Assembly (NCBI GenBank): GCA_041746975.1
Contig: JBGTGB010000012.1
Location: forward strand, 1-31,668
DNA: 31,668 nucleotides
Direction of reading: 5' to 3'
Source: Haliea sp041746975
GTDB lineage: Bacteria; Pseudomonadota; Gammaproteobacteria; Pseudomonadales; Halieaceae
Positions within the stretch are counted from its first letter, which is position 1; every line of letters begins with the position of its first letter. The position numbers and the translations under genes were made by a program. The notes under the pieces were generated by a model. That model searched no databases, was not told the origin of the DNA, and saw only the letters and a program-made list of their open reading frames with translations. Shown one piece after another: positions 1 to 7,962 of the stretch.

Positions 1-790
1 CCACGTGGGCCGCGTTGGCGATGGCGCCGAAACCCAGCACTTCTATCAGGCCCACCATACATAGCACCAGCCAACCCACCATCAACAGCATGATGGGCCG
101 GCTGGGCTCGAAGGCCCAGCGCGGCTGCAGGCGGGCACCGACGAAGCTGAAGCCAAGCAATCCATACACCACGCCGGACATGCCACCGAAAATGGATGGC
201 CCCCCGAGCAGGTACTGGCAGGCATTCGAGACCAGGGCAATAGCAATAAACAACCCGAGCATGTGCACGGAGCCCAGGGTGCGCTCCACCTTGTTGCCCA
301 GTTCCCACAGCCAAAGGCTGTTGAACACGATATGCAGCCAGCCGAAATGCAAAAACGCGGGGGTGAGCAAACGCCAGTATTCAGCGCCCATGCTGCCAAA
401 GCTGATGGCTCCGCCCTGCAGGCTGAAGGGCGCAAAGGTGAACAGTGCCAGCCACTCCAGAGGTGCGCGCAAGTACACCAGTAGAAAACCGGCCACACTG
501 AGCGCCATCAGCAACAGGGTGACGGGCGCGGACAGCACTCGCTGCACGCTGGAAGCCCGCTGCCCCGCCGGGGACGCTCGTGGGACAATGTCCACCTGCA
601 GGTCGCCCGCGCGCCAGGCCTCGTAAAGATTTCTCACTCCCTCGGCCTGGGCCTGATCAGCCACCTCAAGCACTTGCTCGCCCCCGGCTTCATAGACACG
701 GTGTGGGACCCGCCGCTGTTGCAGCAGCACCAGAAAGGGCAGCAGATCTTCACTTGCCGGCACCCGTAGTACCGTGAAACCCCGCGCCAT
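1..790 (-). CDS. Rhomboid family intramembrane serine protease (GlpG-like), 3' end outside the window
   Basis: About 263 codons are visible, and the frame is still open at base 1. The N-terminal ~90 residues are soluble and resemble the cytoplasmic domain of GlpG. Hydrophobic segments follow, then a GxSG-type motif (GGMSGVVYG) carrying the nucleophilic serine in a membrane helix. The last visible residues, ANAAHV, hold the expected catalytic histidine of the Ser-His dyad, so only the C-terminal tail is missing. The family cleaves transmembrane substrates within the inner membrane. The ATG at 790 overlaps the stop of nadK by one base (TGATG), so the two genes are probably translationally coupled. 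The family call is firm, but the substrate is unknown. Confidence 0.88.
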   Translation of the reverse strand, partial: MARGFTVLRVPASEDLLPFLVLLQQRRVPHRVYEAGGEQVLEVADQAQAEGVRNLYEAWRAGDLQVDIVPRASPAGQRASSVQRVLSAPVTLLLMALSVAGFLLVYLRAPLEWLALFTFAPFSLQGGAISFGSMGAEYWRLLTPAFLHFGWLHIVFNSLWLWELGNKVERTLGSVHMLGLFIAIALVSNACQYLLGGPSIFGGMSGVVYGLLGFSFVGARLQPRWAFEPSRPIMLLMVGWLVLCMVGLIEVLGFGAIANAAHV

Positions 791-1674
791 CAGTTCACCA
801 GCGCTGTGCTCCAGCGCAGTTTGTCCCTGCAGCTGGCATAGAAACTGTGCCCGACCGGGTGCAACAGGGTCAGGCGGTGCGGCTTCTTGGTAATCACTAC
901 CGAGTCACCTGGACGCGCGGTCATATTGACCTGGCCATCGCAGGTGACCGGGGGATGGATCCGGTTGCGCTCGAGAATGTCCAGCCGCAGTTCACTGTTG
1001 CCGTCCACTACAATCGGGCGACTGGTCAGCGCATGAGGGAACATGGGCACCAGTACCACCGCGTCCAGAGTCGGGTGCATGATCGGCCCGCCGCCGGAAA
1101 GTGAATAGGCCGTGGACCCGGTGGGAGTAGAGATAATGAGGCCGTCTGCCCGCTGGCGATAGACAAAGACACCATTGATGTAGAGTTCAAATTCAATCAT
1201 CTGCGCCGAGGTGCCGGAGTTGACCACCACGTCATTCAGGGCATCGGCACGTGCCACGGTCTTGCCGTTGCGCAGCACACGGGCATCGAGCAGGAACCGG
1301 CTCTCGCGCGCATATTCCCCCGCCAGCACCGCGGGCACCTGGGTATGTATGTCATCCGGGGTGATGTCGGTCAGAAAACCCAGCCGGCCGCGATTGACCC
1401 CCAGGACCGGGGTCTCGTACTTTGCCAGGGTTCGGGCGGCGCTCAACAGGCTGCCGTCGCCGCCAACAACGATCACCAGATCGCTGTCTTCGCCGATTTC
1501 ATCCAGGGTCGCGCGGGGAATCCGGGTATCTGCCACCAGTTCACCGAGTCGGGTCTCCAGCACCAGTTCCTTGCCGTGCGCCTGCAGCAGGGCGATCAGT
1601 TCCTCCAGCACTTCCGCGAGACCATCCTGCTGGCTGCGCCCCACCAGGCCGATCCTGTCAAAACTAGTCTGCAT
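790..1674 (-). CDS. nadK: NAD kinase
   Basis: The 294-aa product phosphorylates NAD+ to NADP+ in the cytoplasm. It shows the GGDG nucleotide-binding motif (residues 71-74, GGDGSLLSAA), the NRGRLGFLTDI segment (94-104) and the conserved DGLIISTPTGSTAYSLS stretch around the NAD site. Length matches bacterial NadK (about 290-300 aa). The ATG at 1674 is the first in frame. The gene lies 84 bp downstream of lipA and overlaps the rhomboid gene by one base. A strong minus 10 box (TATAAT) in the lipA-nadK gap suggests it also has its own promoter. An NADPH supply fits the oxygenase-rich neighbourhood, but nadK is a housekeeping gene and the proximity is probably incidental. Confidence 0.97.
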   Translation of the reverse strand: MQTSFDRIGLVGRSQQDGLAEVLEELIALLQAHGKELVLETRLGELVADTRIPRATLDEIGEDSDLVIVVGGDGSLLSAARTLAKYETPVLGVNRGRLGFLTDITPDDIHTQVPAVLAGEYARESRFLLDARVLRNGKTVARADALNDVVVNSGTSAQMIEFELYINGVFVYRQRADGLIISTPTGSTAYSLSGGGPIMHPTLDAVVLVPMFPHALTSRPIVVDGNSELRLDILERNRIHPPVTCDGQVNMTARPGDSVVITKKPHRLTLLHPVGHSFYASCRDKLRWSTALVN

Positions 1675-1705
1675 AAGCGCACTGCCTTATTCGCAAGCGA
1701 ACACC

Positions 1706-1711
1706 ATTATA
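1706..1711 (-). promoter_or_regulatory. Minus 10 box of a probable nadK promoter
   Basis: A perfect TATAAT reads on the minus strand 32 bp before the nadK ATG. No good minus 35 box sits 16-18 bp upstream, so support rests on the minus 10 box and its position between lipA and nadK. Confidence 0.4.
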
Positions 1712-1758
1712 AACATACAGCAGGAGTACAGCCCACGCCGGGCAGTAGACGCTGGCGC

Positions 1759-2748
1759 CTAGGCCAGCCCGACATTGTTTTTTTGCAGAACCTGTTCCGC
1801 ACGATAGCTTGAGCGCACGAACACGCCGGAGACTACCTCAAGAAAGCCCCGCGCCAGACCCCACTCCCGATACTGTTCGAACTCGCGGGGCGAAACGTAG
1901 CGCTCAATGGGATAGTGATTGACTGTGGGCTGCAGATACTGGCCCAGGGTGAGGATATCGACGTCGGCGGCGCGCAGATCATCCATGGCCTGCTGGATTT
2001 CCTCGTCGGTTTCCCCCAGGCCGAGCATCAGGCTGGTCTTGGTTAGCACCTCCGGACGATGGCGCTTGGCGTGCGCCAGCACCGCCAGTGTCTGCTCGTA
2101 GCTGGCGCGGGGGTCGCGCACGGGGTGGGTCAGGCGGCGCACGGTTTCCACGTTCTGGGCAAATACTGCAACGCCGGAGTCGACCACCGTCTCTACATCC
2201 GCCAGCACGCCGAGGAAATCCGGGGTCAGCGCTTCCACCGCGGTGTCCGGATTATCTGCCTTCACCCGACGGACACAGTCAGCGTAGTGCCCGGCGCCAC
2301 CATCGGCCAGATCGTCGCGGTTGACCGAGGTCAGGACCACGTATTTGAGGCCCATTAGCCGCACCGACGCGGCGGTGTTGGCGGGTTCCTCCGGGTCCAG
2401 CCAACCCCTTGGGTTGCCGGTGTTGACTGCGCAGAAACGGCAGGCCCGGGTGCAGGTGTCGCCCATGAGCATTATGGTCGCGGTCCCCGCACTCCAGCAC
2501 TCGCTCATATTGGGACACTTGGCTTCCTCGCATACCGTCGCCAGGCGATGGGCATGCACGATCTCCTTGACCTTTTCGTAACCGCTGCCACCCCGGACCC
2601 GGATCCGCAACCAGTCCGGCTTGGACAGGCGCTCACCGGCACTCGCGGATGCCTTGATACCATCCTTGATTGCGGTTATGCCGCGTTCGTTGACGAACTT
2701 GTTGCCGCTGGCCACCTGCACAGTGGGTATGAGTTTGTTGTCTGGCAT
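1759..2748 (-). CDS. lipA: Lipoyl synthase (radical SAM)
   Basis: The 329-aa protein inserts two sulfurs into octanoyl groups on lipoyl domains. It has both iron-sulfur motifs of LipA: the auxiliary cluster CX4CX5C (C73, C78, C84) and the radical-SAM CX3CX2C (C99, C103, C106). The conserved RSSY motif (FVRSSYRAE) near the C-terminus supplies the serine ligand of the auxiliary cluster. Length is typical. lipB is not adjacent in this window; downstream is nadK. It is divergent from the metallo-hydrolase gene across 187 bp. Confidence 0.97.
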   Translation of the reverse strand: MPDNKLIPTVQVASGNKFVNERGITAIKDGIKASASAGERLSKPDWLRIRVRGGSGYEKVKEIVHAHRLATVCEEAKCPNMSECWSAGTATIMLMGDTCTRACRFCAVNTGNPRGWLDPEEPANTAASVRLMGLKYVVLTSVNRDDLADGGAGHYADCVRRVKADNPDTAVEALTPDFLGVLADVETVVDSGVAVFAQNVETVRRLTHPVRDPRASYEQTLAVLAHAKRHRPEVLTKTSLMLGLGETDEEIQQAMDDLRAADVDILTLGQYLQPTVNHYPIERYVSPREFEQYREWGLARGFLEVVSGVFVRSSYRAEQVLQKNNVGLA

Positions 2749-2806
2749 GCCACGATCCTGTCACGGCGGCGCCACCCCGGTGCGACCCGCCTGTCCTAGG
2801 CTGGAC

Positions 2807-2812
2807 ATTATA
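2807..2812 (-). promoter_or_regulatory. Minus 10 box of a probable lipA promoter
   Basis: A perfect TATAAT reads on the minus strand about 60 bp before the lipA ATG, in the lipA/metallo-hydrolase divergent gap. No consensus minus 35 box is at the expected distance. Confidence 0.4.
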
Positions 2813-2935
2813 GCGAACCCGGCACCACAAAGCAGCGTCGGGGTGGAGCGGCCTTGGCTACAACAATCGGGGTACTGCGCAGGGATCGGAGACCGGGGTA
2901 TAGTTGCCGCTTTACCGTTTCAACGGGGATCATCG

Positions 2936-4339
2936 ATGGCAACCGTCACCTTTTTCGGCGCGGCCCAGGAAGTCACGGGCTCCTGCCATCTGCTTGAATC
3001 TCCCGCCTGTGGTCGGGTGCTACTGGACTGCGGCCTGCGCCAGGGTGGTGACGCCGTAGAGCGGATCCACAACGAACGCTTCAGCTTCGATCCCACCCGT
3101 ATCGACGCGGTCGTCCTGTCCCACGCGCACCTCGACCACTGCGGGATGCTGCCGCTGCTGGTCCACCAGGGCTTCCGCGGTCCCGTTTATTGCACCAGCG
3201 CCAGCGCTGACCTCCTGTCGATCATGCTCAGGGATGCGGTCGGGCTTTACCTGCGCGATCTGGAGCGCGAAAACCGGCGGGCAGAGCGCCGCGGGCGCAA
3301 GACCAGGCAGCCAGTCTACGATGAGCGCGATGTCGATAAAGTCCTGGGGCAGCTCAAGCCCTATCGATATGGCAAAACCTTCAAAATAGGGAATCACTGC
3401 CGGGTCTGCCTGCATGACGGCGGCCACATCCTCGGCTCCGCCATCGTCGAGGTGACTCTGGAGGAGAACCGGGGTGCCAGAACGCTGGTGTTCTCTGGCG
3501 ATCTTGGGCGCAAGGGTTCCGTGTTGATGAATGATCCGCAAATGCTGGAGAAAGCGGACCTGCTGCTGCTGGAGAGCACCTACGGCGACCGCAATCACCG
3601 GGCAGAAGACGAAACCATGCAGGAATTGCAAACGGTGCTGCACGAAACCTGGGAGCAGGGAGGCAATGTATTGATTCCCGCCTTCGCGGTGGGGCGTACC
3701 CAGGAAATCCTGTTCCATCTCGGCCGCCTGCACTATGCGGGCCAGCTCGATGCCTGGCAGATCTTCCTCGACAGTCCTATGGCCATCGAGATAACCCGGG
3801 TCTACGATCGCTGGCTGGAGCTGCTGGATGACGAGGACATCCGCGAACTGTCAGCTGCAAACCGGGATTCACTGGCGGACTTTCTCCCGCGCCTGCAGCT
3901 GACGGCGGATACGGAGCAATCCATGGCCATCAATCGGATCAAGAGCGGAGCGATCATCATCGCTGGCAGCGGCATGTGTACCGGAGGGCGCATCCGCCAT
4001 CACTTAAAACAGCGGATCTGGGACGCTCGCAACACGGTGATCTTTACCGGCTTTCAGGCCCAGGGCACTCTTGGCCGACTTCTGGTCGATGGCATGAAGA
4101 CAGTAAAGCTGTTTGGGGAGGAGTATGTGGTAAAGGCGCGCGTGGAGACCCTGGGCTGCTTCTCCGCCCATGCAGGGCAGACTGAACTGGTCGCCTGGGC
4201 GGCCAATTTCAAGCCGACGCCGAGAATCGCCCTGGTACACGGCGAACCGCGGGCCCAGGATGCCCTTGCGGACAAACTGTGGGATGAGCTGCAGGTGCGG
4301 GCAGCGATACCTGCCGTCGGCGAATCCATCGCATTCTGA
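2936..4339 (+). CDS. MBL-fold metallo-hydrolase with beta-CASP and RMMBL domains (RNA-processing type)
   Basis: The 467-aa protein begins MATVTFFGAAQEVTGS, the usual start of this family. The frame is open 105 codons further upstream, but that extension overlaps the lipA promoter and start and has no family similarity. The zinc-binding HxHxDH is at residues 63-68 (HAHLDH), followed by GHILGSA, SGDLGRKG, the beta-CASP region, and C-terminal GCFSAHAGQTE and LVHGEP motifs of the RMMBL domain. Relatives are CPSF73-like and YSH1-type nucleases, so a role in RNA turnover is likely, but bacterial members are poorly characterised. It is divergent from lipA and convergent with Rieske A (19 bp between stops). 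It marks the end of the core-genome part of the window. Confidence 0.9.
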   Translation: MATVTFFGAAQEVTGSCHLLESPACGRVLLDCGLRQGGDAVERIHNERFSFDPTRIDAVVLSHAHLDHCGMLPLLVHQGFRGPVYCTSASADLLSIMLRDAVGLYLRDLERENRRAERRGRKTRQPVYDERDVDKVLGQLKPYRYGKTFKIGNHCRVCLHDGGHILGSAIVEVTLEENRGARTLVFSGDLGRKGSVLMNDPQMLEKADLLLLESTYGDRNHRAEDETMQELQTVLHETWEQGGNVLIPAFAVGRTQEILFHLGRLHYAGQLDAWQIFLDSPMAIEITRVYDRWLELLDDEDIRELSAANRDSLADFLPRLQLTADTEQSMAINRIKSGAIIIAGSGMCTGGRIRHHLKQRIWDARNTVIFTGFQAQGTLGRLLVDGMKTVKLFGEEYVVKARVETLGCFSAHAGQTELVAWAANFKPTPRIALVHGEPRAQDALADKLWDELQVRAAIPAVGESIAF

Positions 4340-4358
4340 GGGTGCAGCCTCAATTAGC

Positions 4359-5348
4359 TCAGCCGGTGGCCAAAGGCTCGGTGTAGAACTGGCTATACCA
4401 CTTGCGGAAGCGGGCTATGGGGCCGTCGCTGTCGCAGAGCACCGGCTGCGCCCGGAAGATCTTGTGCTCCCAGATCGGCTTGTCCTCAGCCAGCTGCTTG
4501 CAGATATCGCGGATAATGGCGGCGTTCACTCCGCCCTCCTTGACCTCGCCATTGACCTTCGGCTGGGTAAAGGCGAAGCGCACGTGCACGGTTTCATCGT
4601 CTACCGGGGTAACGTTGCCCATCAGGAAAGTGTCGGCGATGCCCTCGAAGCGGGTGAAGCCCTGCCCCGGGCCGATCCCCCTGGAAGTGATGCTGCCCTT
4701 GACCATACCCTTGGGCGTTTGCATATCCGCGCGCTGGATGCCAAGGGAATAGTGCTTGTCGTAGGTCAGATCAGTCTCGGGGAAGGTGGCGGTCTGATGC
4801 ACATAGCGGAAGTGTGCGGAGTCAGCACCATTCTCAGCCATTTCCTGGCAGGCGGTCTTGATCGTCCACTCGAAGCGCTGCAGCGGCGCCCAGTCGTCGC
4901 TGTTGGCCTCGGGAAAGGACTCGACCTCCCACAGGGGCGCGGCGTTTTCCGGATGATACCAGGCATAAATCACCTGGTTGTCTTCCACTACCGGATAGGT
5001 TTGCAGGCACTGCTTGCCCTGGATTTTCGGCGGCATGTTTTTCGCGTAGGGCACTTCCGTGCAGTAGCCCTCGGCATTGAATTTCCAGGCATGAAACGGA
5101 CAGACAATGGTTTCGCCCTCAATGCGCCCGCCCTGGCCACTGCTCTCATTGATGCCGTAACCGAGGTGTGCGCCCAGGTGGGGGCAGTAGGCATCAAGCA
5201 GCACCGGCTTGCCAGACTCGGTCCGAAACAGCACCAGTTCCTTGCCAAAATACTGCACCGCGCGGGACTGGCCGACGGCAAGTTCATCGCTGTAGGAAAT
5301 CACGAACCAGCCAAACGGTATCGGCATGGGGGGACGGGGCTTGGGCAT
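4359..5348 (-). CDS. Rieske non-heme iron oxygenase A (steroid-type, KshA/DAF-36/SdmA-like)
   Basis: The 329-aa product has a Rieske [2Fe-2S] site CxH-x25-CxxH (C55, H57, C83, H86) and a mononuclear iron site in ENGADSAHFRYVH (D176, H179, H184, with the bridging N173 region). The N-terminal PIPFGWF signature and overall layout fit the Rieske oxygenases acting on steroids (KshA, DAF-36/Neverland, SdmA) rather than the alpha subunits of aromatic dioxygenases. It presumably hydroxylates or oxidises a sterol carbon using electrons from a separate reductase; none is encoded nearby. An AGGAG box lies before the ATG at 5348. The gene stands alone on the minus strand. It is a paralogue of the oxygenase at 6886-7842. 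The site of hydroxylation (C4, C7 or C9) cannot be read from sequence alone. Confidence 0.88.
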   Translation of the reverse strand: MPKPRPPMPIPFGWFVISYSDELAVGQSRAVQYFGKELVLFRTESGKPVLLDAYCPHLGAHLGYGINESSGQGGRIEGETIVCPFHAWKFNAEGYCTEVPYAKNMPPKIQGKQCLQTYPVVEDNQVIYAWYHPENAAPLWEVESFPEANSDDWAPLQRFEWTIKTACQEMAENGADSAHFRYVHQTATFPETDLTYDKHYSLGIQRADMQTPKGMVKGSITSRGIGPGQGFTRFEGIADTFLMGNVTPVDDETVHVRFAFTQPKVNGEVKEGGVNAAIIRDICKQLAEDKPIWEHKIFRAQPVLCDSDGPIARFRKWYSQFYTEPLATG

Positions 5349-5415
5349 GACAGAACTCCTCGCGGGTTGGGACGGGCCACCGGGTCAGCGTTGCTGGGGG
5401 CTGGTCAACACAGGC

Positions 5416-5444
5416 ATGATAGACGGTTTCCCCGCAGGTCTTAA
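5416..5444 (-). promoter_or_regulatory. Candidate promoter of Rieske A
   Basis: On the minus strand, TTAAGA (5439-5444), a 17-bp spacer and TATCAT (5416-5421) form a moderate sigma-70 promoter about 70 bp before the Rieske A start. Confidence 0.4.
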
Positions 5445-5506
5445 GCCGCGCGGTACAAGCACTTGGACCGAGCGGCTGCGCCTCAGGCCAGAAGTTTCAG
5501 ATTGCG

Positions 5507-5522
5507 GTCAGACCTGCCTGAC
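5507..5522. promoter_or_regulatory. Short inverted repeat upstream of the NTF2-like gene
   Basis: GTCAG-ACCTGC-CTGAC is a perfect 5-bp inverted repeat with a 6-nt centre, 46 bp before the NTF2-like start in the divergent gap with Rieske A. It could be an operator; its short arms make chance plausible. I see nothing else in 5445-5568 apart from the ribosome-binding site. Confidence 0.25.
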
Positions 5523-5568
5523 GAGGACAAACGTCACCACGGGCGTTCATCAACAACGAGGTAACCAT

Positions 5569-5943
5569 ATGAATGAAACATTGATTCGCCGCTATTACGC
5601 GGCCTACAACAGCGAGGATCCCGAGGTACTCGCCCCCTTCTACCATCCGGATTGCATTCTGGAATCCCCTCAGGGCACACTACGGGGACGCGAGGCGATT
5701 CTGGATATGTACCAAGCTCTGGTAGCCATGTTCGAGGACCGCATGACCCCCACAAAAATCGTGGTCACCGGGAATGAGGCGCGGGTCACCATTGTCGATC
5801 GCTTTACCGCCCGCGCAGCCATAGGTGATTTCATGGGGCAATCCCTGGCGGCCGGTGAAAGTTTCGAGCTGCACCTCAAAGGACACTACCGCGCCGAACA
5901 GGACCAGTTCAAGGCAATCCGCATCGATTTAGCGGCATCCTGA
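5569..5943 (+). CDS. NTF2/SnoaL-like small protein (ketosteroid-isomerase fold)
   Basis: The 124-aa protein begins MNETLIRRYYAAYNSEDPE and has the SnoaL/KSI fold pattern: first helix with tyrosines, then a YHPDCILESPQG strand. Length matches delta5-3-ketosteroid isomerase (125-131 aa). However, the general-base aspartate of true KSI (in a VEDPVG-type motif) appears replaced: ILESPQG has Glu-Ser there. So it is fold-related and may bind a steroid-like ligand, but canonical isomerase activity is doubtful. The start at 5569 follows a GAGGT box; an in-frame extension to 5326 overlaps the divergent Rieske promoter and is rejected. It sits 58 bp upstream of the LLM gene and is probably co-transcribed with it. 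Confidence 0.75.
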   Translation: MNETLIRRYYAAYNSEDPEVLAPFYHPDCILESPQGTLRGREAILDMYQALVAMFEDRMTPTKIVVTGNEARVTIVDRFTARAAIGDFMGQSLAAGESFELHLKGHYRAEQDQFKAIRIDLAAS

Positions 5944-6001
5944 GGGGGCCTCAGCAGGCCGCGGATGCTCAAATAGTAAAGAGGCTCGGGAGATTCAGCC
6001 A

Positions 6002-6883
6002 ATGACAGACTCAACACTCGGCCCGCTCGGCATCTGGACCTGGCTGGACGGCCTCTCCTATCCCGATGCCATTGAGTTCGCGCGGCTCTGTGAGGAACTG
6101 GGATACGGTACCCTGTGGGTACCGGAGGCCGTTGGCCGTGACCCATTCGTGTTGCTGGCGGTGCTCGCCACAGAAACCCGGTCCCTTCGCCTGGCAACCG
6201 GGATCGCCAACATCTACGCACGCGATCCCATGGCGATGAACGCGGCGCGGCGCTCCCTGGACGAACTCAGCGGTGGACGCCTGGTACTGGGCCTGGGGGT
6301 ATCCCACCCGGAGATGGTCAGCAGCCTGCGCCACCAGGAGTACGGCAAACCCCTGTCCACCATGCGCAACTACCTCAACGGTATGGAGAACGCATTCTAT
6401 GCCGGGCCCGCTCCAACGCACTCCGGGCCGATCATGCTGGCGGCCCTGCGCGAAAAGATGCTGGGGCTCGCAGGCAGTGCTGCGGATGGTGCACACCCCT
6501 ACTTCGTCACGCCAGAACACACCGCCCGGGCTCGCGACATCCTCGGTCCGGGAAAATTACTGGCACCGGAACAGAAAGTCATGCTGGAAACCTCGGCCAG
6601 CACCGCTCGTGCCGCCTCTCGCAGGTTCATGGAGCCGTACCTTGGCATGCAGAACTACCGCAACAATCTGCTCACCCTGGATTTCAGTGAGGCGGACTTT
6701 GAAAACGGTGGTAGCGACCGACTGGTGGACGCTATCGTTGCCTGGGGCGACGAAGCTACCATTCAAAAACGCATCGAGGCACACCAGGCCGCCGGCGCCG
6801 ACCACGTAGCCCTGCAGCCACTGCGCCCGGATGGCGAGATGGGCCCAGACGAGAGAGCGGTGCGCGCCTTCGCTCCCAGGTGA
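6002..6883 (+). CDS. LLM-class flavin/F420-dependent oxidoreductase (TIGR03620-like)
   Basis: The 293-aa luciferase-like TIM barrel starts GPLGIWTWLDGLSYPDAIEFA and carries ELGYGTLWVPEA and the SGGRLVLGLGVSH motif typical of the LLM superfamily, near the actinobacterial TIGR03620 group that is annotated as F420-dependent. Without evidence for F420 synthesis, reduced FMN is an equally possible cofactor. It probably oxidises or reduces a hydrophobic carbonyl or alcohol; the substrate is unknown. It follows the NTF2-like gene and is convergent with Rieske B, with only two bases between the stop codons. Confidence 0.82.
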   Translation: MTDSTLGPLGIWTWLDGLSYPDAIEFARLCEELGYGTLWVPEAVGRDPFVLLAVLATETRSLRLATGIANIYARDPMAMNAARRSLDELSGGRLVLGLGVSHPEMVSSLRHQEYGKPLSTMRNYLNGMENAFYAGPAPTHSGPIMLAALREKMLGLAGSAADGAHPYFVTPEHTARARDILGPGKLLAPEQKVMLETSASTARAASRRFMEPYLGMQNYRNNLLTLDFSEADFENGGSDRLVDAIVAWGDEATIQKRIEAHQAAGADHVALQPLRPDGEMGPDERAVRAFAPR

Positions 6884-6885
6884 AG

Positions 6886-7842
6886 TCAGGAGCTTGCGTG
6901 CTGCTCCAGATAAAACTGTTGAGCCCACTTGCGAAACTTTGCAATGGGTCCATCACCGTCACATAAATTGGGTTTCGGCTGATAAATCTTGTTTTCCCAC
7001 ATGGGAATGTCATCGGTGAGCTGCCGGTTGACCTCCTTGTTGAACGCCGCACCAATCCGGTCGATCTTCGGGTCGTGGTCCGGGTTCTTGTAGCTGACGT
7101 GGAAGTACTGGACGACATTGTCTTCGTCGATGGGGGCGTTGGTTGTGAGCATGCACACTTCAACAAGCGTCTTGTAGCGAACTACTGCCCAGCCGAAGCC
7201 ACAATTGGTGGAATTCAAATATCCTTCGACCGGACCGCCGGAGCTGGGGAACATTTGCCGACTTTCCATGATTATGCTGGGCCCGTCGAAATCAAAGCGA
7301 TCGTATTCGGCAGCACCAGGATGCTGGTGAACAGTCATGAAATGTGCGCCGTCCGCGGTATTCTCAGCCATTTCCTGCAGGCAGGTCCGGATCTTGTGCT
7401 CGGTTACGATCGGCGTGGCATAAGCGGGATCGTCGAATTCCGGCACCTCCAGAAGATCAAAATCAGGCGCAGCACCCTCAGGGTGATACCAGGCCATGAC
7501 CAGACCATACCTGACCTGTAGCGGATAGGTTCGCACACAGGCGCGTGTGTTGAGTTGCTGGGCATAGGGTATCGCTGCAACCTGCCCTTCGCCATCAAAT
7601 TCCCAGTGGTGAAACGGGCAGCGAATATTCTCCCCGACAACCTTCCCCAGCACGCCGAAGTTACCGCCGAGGTGGGGGCAGTATGCGTCCTGAAGATGCA
7701 AGCTGCCGGCCTCGCTGCGCCACATCACCAGATCGCGACCAAAGTACCGGAGTGGTTTAATCTGACCGGGCTGAACATCATTTTCGAATGCAACCTGGAA
7801 CCAGCCCAAAGGAATGGGGAATGGAAAACGCTTGGTACTCAT
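6886..7842 (-). CDS. Rieske non-heme iron oxygenase B (steroid-type)
   Basis: The 318-aa protein begins MSTKRFPFPIPLGWF. The ATG at 7842 has a perfect AGGAGG box; an upstream in-frame ATG at 7893 lies inside the promoter and is rejected. The Rieske site is C55, H57, C75, H78, and the catalytic iron site is in ENTADGAHFMTVH. It shares its layout with oxygenase A but has a shorter spacing between the Rieske cysteine pairs, so the two are diverged paralogues. Relatives are KshA, DAF-36 and SdmA, which act on steroids. No reductase is adjacent. It is divergent from a TetR gene across a promoter carrying two matching 14-bp operators, implying substrate-inducible repression. Confidence 0.88.
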   Translation of the reverse strand: MSTKRFPFPIPLGWFQVAFENDVQPGQIKPLRYFGRDLVMWRSEAGSLHLQDAYCPHLGGNFGVLGKVVGENIRCPFHHWEFDGEGQVAAIPYAQQLNTRACVRTYPLQVRYGLVMAWYHPEGAAPDFDLLEVPEFDDPAYATPIVTEHKIRTCLQEMAENTADGAHFMTVHQHPGAAEYDRFDFDGPSIIMESRQMFPSSGGPVEGYLNSTNCGFGWAVVRYKTLVEVCMLTTNAPIDEDNVVQYFHVSYKNPDHDPKIDRIGAAFNKEVNRQLTDDIPMWENKIYQPKPNLCDGDGPIAKFRKWAQQFYLEQHASS

Positions 7843-7862
7843 GGGTGCCTCCTGAGCAAAAC

Positions 7863-7876
7863 TGACATAGGTGTCA
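7863..7876. promoter_or_regulatory. Operator 1 (TetR-type palindrome) at the Rieske B start site
   Basis: TGACATAGGTGTCA has perfect 5-bp arms (TGACA/TGTCA). It covers the predicted transcription start of the Rieske B gene and sits exactly 32 bp (about three helical turns) from operator 2. Confidence 0.75.
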
Positions 7877-7880
7877 GCAA

Positions 7881-7909
7881 ACCATAAACTCAACTGACAT
7901 ACCTGTCAA
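7881..7909 (-). promoter_or_regulatory. Promoter of Rieske B
   Basis: On the minus strand, consensus TTGACA (7904-7909), a 17-bp spacer and TATGGT (7881-7886). Operator 2 overlaps the minus 35 box and operator 1 covers the start site, the expected geometry for repression. Confidence 0.65.
7895..7908. promoter_or_regulatory. Operator 2 (TetR-type palindrome) on the Rieske B minus 35 box
   Basis: TGACATACCTGTCA repeats operator 1 with only the central bases changed. It also abuts a TACAAT minus 10 candidate (7910-7915) for the divergent TetR gene, so one regulator could control both genes. Confidence 0.75.
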
Positions 7910-7962
7910 TACAATATGCGGTAACATGCGCCTCAGGAACACCCGCCCTTGTTGAGGAACAG

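Noticed and set aside
2621..2935. N-terminal extension of the metallo-hydrolase
   Set aside because: It overlaps the lipA start and promoter on the other strand; the family begins at the ATG at 2936.
4337..4352. TGAGG...CCTCA hairpin between the metallo-hydrolase and Rieske A stops
   Set aside because: Only a 5-bp stem with no T-run on either strand; too weak to call a terminator.
4170..5444. 424-codon open frame on the plus strand opposite Rieske A
   Set aside because: It is antisense to a protein with complete Rieske and iron-site motifs and shows no recognisable domain.
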